Shown piece after piece: positions 5,655 to 5,733 of a DNA stretch of 5,733 nucleotides. The notes beneath the pieces are model-generated. The model was not told the origin of the DNA, made no database searches, and saw nothing but the letters and a program-made list of their open reading frames with translations. Source of the DNA: Syntrophomonas sp. (lineage in GTDB: Bacteria > Bacillota > Syntrophomonadia > Syntrophomonadales > Syntrophomonadaceae); contig JAQUUV010000029.1 of assembly GCA_028693695.1 (NCBI GenBank), positions 1 to 5,733 of the forward strand, given 5' to 3'. Numbering within the stretch: position 1 is the stretch's first letter; each line of letters opens with the position of its first letter. Both the position numbers and the translations under genes were made by a program.

Positions 5655-5663
5655 TTTTCCACA
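5655..5663 (+). promoter_or_regulatory. DnaA-box-like site 2
   Basis: TTTTCCACA differs from TTATCCACA by one base. It is in the same orientation as site 1, exactly 33 bases away (about three helical turns), and 8 bases before the dnaA ribosome binding site, a position suited to DnaA autoregulation. Confidence 0.55.
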
Positions 5664-5684
5664 AACAAACAGGAGGCTTTATTA

Positions 5685-5733
5685 ATGTCCGTAGATTTTG
5701 ACTATGCAGCCATATGGGACCGGGTTTTACAGT
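5685..5733 (+). CDS. dnaA: Chromosomal replication initiator DnaA (N-terminal fragment, runs off window)
   Basis: Only the first 16 codons are in the window, reading MSVDFDYAAIWDRVLQ. The pattern of an aromatic and acidic start followed by IWDRVLQ matches the first helix of DnaA domain I (commonly LW..VL..L), which handles self-interaction and helicase loading. The ATG at 5685 has a perfect AGGAGG 8 bases upstream. The call rests mainly on context: divergence from rpmH across an AT-rich gap with DnaA-box-like sites is the standard Firmicute arrangement. DnaA would bind those sites with its C-terminal domain IV, open the origin, and repress its own gene. Confidence 0.9.
   Translation, partial: MSVDFDYAAIWDRVLQ

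Larger units (their letters stand above)
5436..5684. other. Putative oriC portion and divergent rpmH/dnaA control region
   Basis: This 249-base gap between divergent rpmH and dnaA is the usual place for an origin segment in Firmicutes. It is AT-rich: only 13 of the 60 bases from 5521 to 5580 are G or C, a candidate for easy strand opening. Two same-strand DnaA-box-like sites lie at its dnaA end, and a palindrome GCGAA-TT-TTCGC sits at 5590-5601. For dnaA transcription the best -10-like sequences are TATACT (5555-5560) and TATAAG (5572-5577), neither with a good -35, so I do not call a dnaA promoter. Further DnaA boxes would be expected beyond dnaA, outside the window. Confidence 0.7.

Noticed and set aside
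5497..5685. Plus-strand 62-codon reading frame upstream of dnaA
   Set aside because: It overlaps the rpmH promoter, has no ribosome binding site, consists of AT-rich low-information sequence, and ends at the dnaA start; it is most likely chance in the origin region.

Overview
The window is the left flank of a bacterial chromosomal replication origin of the Firmicutes type. Gene order, reading outward from the origin on the minus strand, is rpmH, rnpA, yidD, yidC, jag, mnmE, mnmG, with dnaA starting divergently on the plus strand at the right edge. Order, strong AGGAGG-type ribosome binding sites, small YidC without a large periplasmic domain, and a Jag protein all fit a Clostridia-type Firmicute of moderate GC. 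The feel of the proteins recalls syntrophic Clostridia such as Syntrophomonadaceae, but that is only an impression from memory.

Layout from left to right: bases 1-1496 hold the first 498 codons of mnmG (its C-terminus lies outside the window); 1507-2880 is complete mnmE; 2881-3084 is an intergenic gap with a clear rho-independent terminator for the upstream operon and a weak candidate mnmE promoter; 3085-3714 is jag, overlapping yidC (3674-4474); 4475-4546 is a short gap with an orphan strong Shine-Dalgarno sequence; yidD (4547-4753) overlaps rnpA (4750-5085) by 4 bases; 5086-5300 is an unusually structured rpmH-rnpA spacer; rpmH (5301-5435) is too short for most ORF lists but complete; 5436-5684 is an AT-rich origin/promoter region; dnaA begins at 5685.

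Functionally, rpmH-rnpA-yidD-yidC-jag looks like one operon driven by a consensus sigma-A promoter (TTGACA-18-TATAAT) and ending in the terminator after jag. It joins ribosome assembly (L34), tRNA 5' processing (RNase P protein), and membrane protein insertion (YidD, YidC) with the RNA-binding protein Jag. mnmE and mnmG form a second unit whose products together make the cnm5U/cmnm5U wobble modification of tRNA. All genes are transcribed away from the presumed origin and so run with the replication fork.

I see no mobile element, CRISPR array, tRNA or unknown gene system. The parts that known genes do not explain are the rpmH-rnpA spacer, with a GNRA-capped hairpin over the rpmH stop codon followed by a diverged tandem repeat, and the orphan Shine-Dalgarno sequence before yidC.
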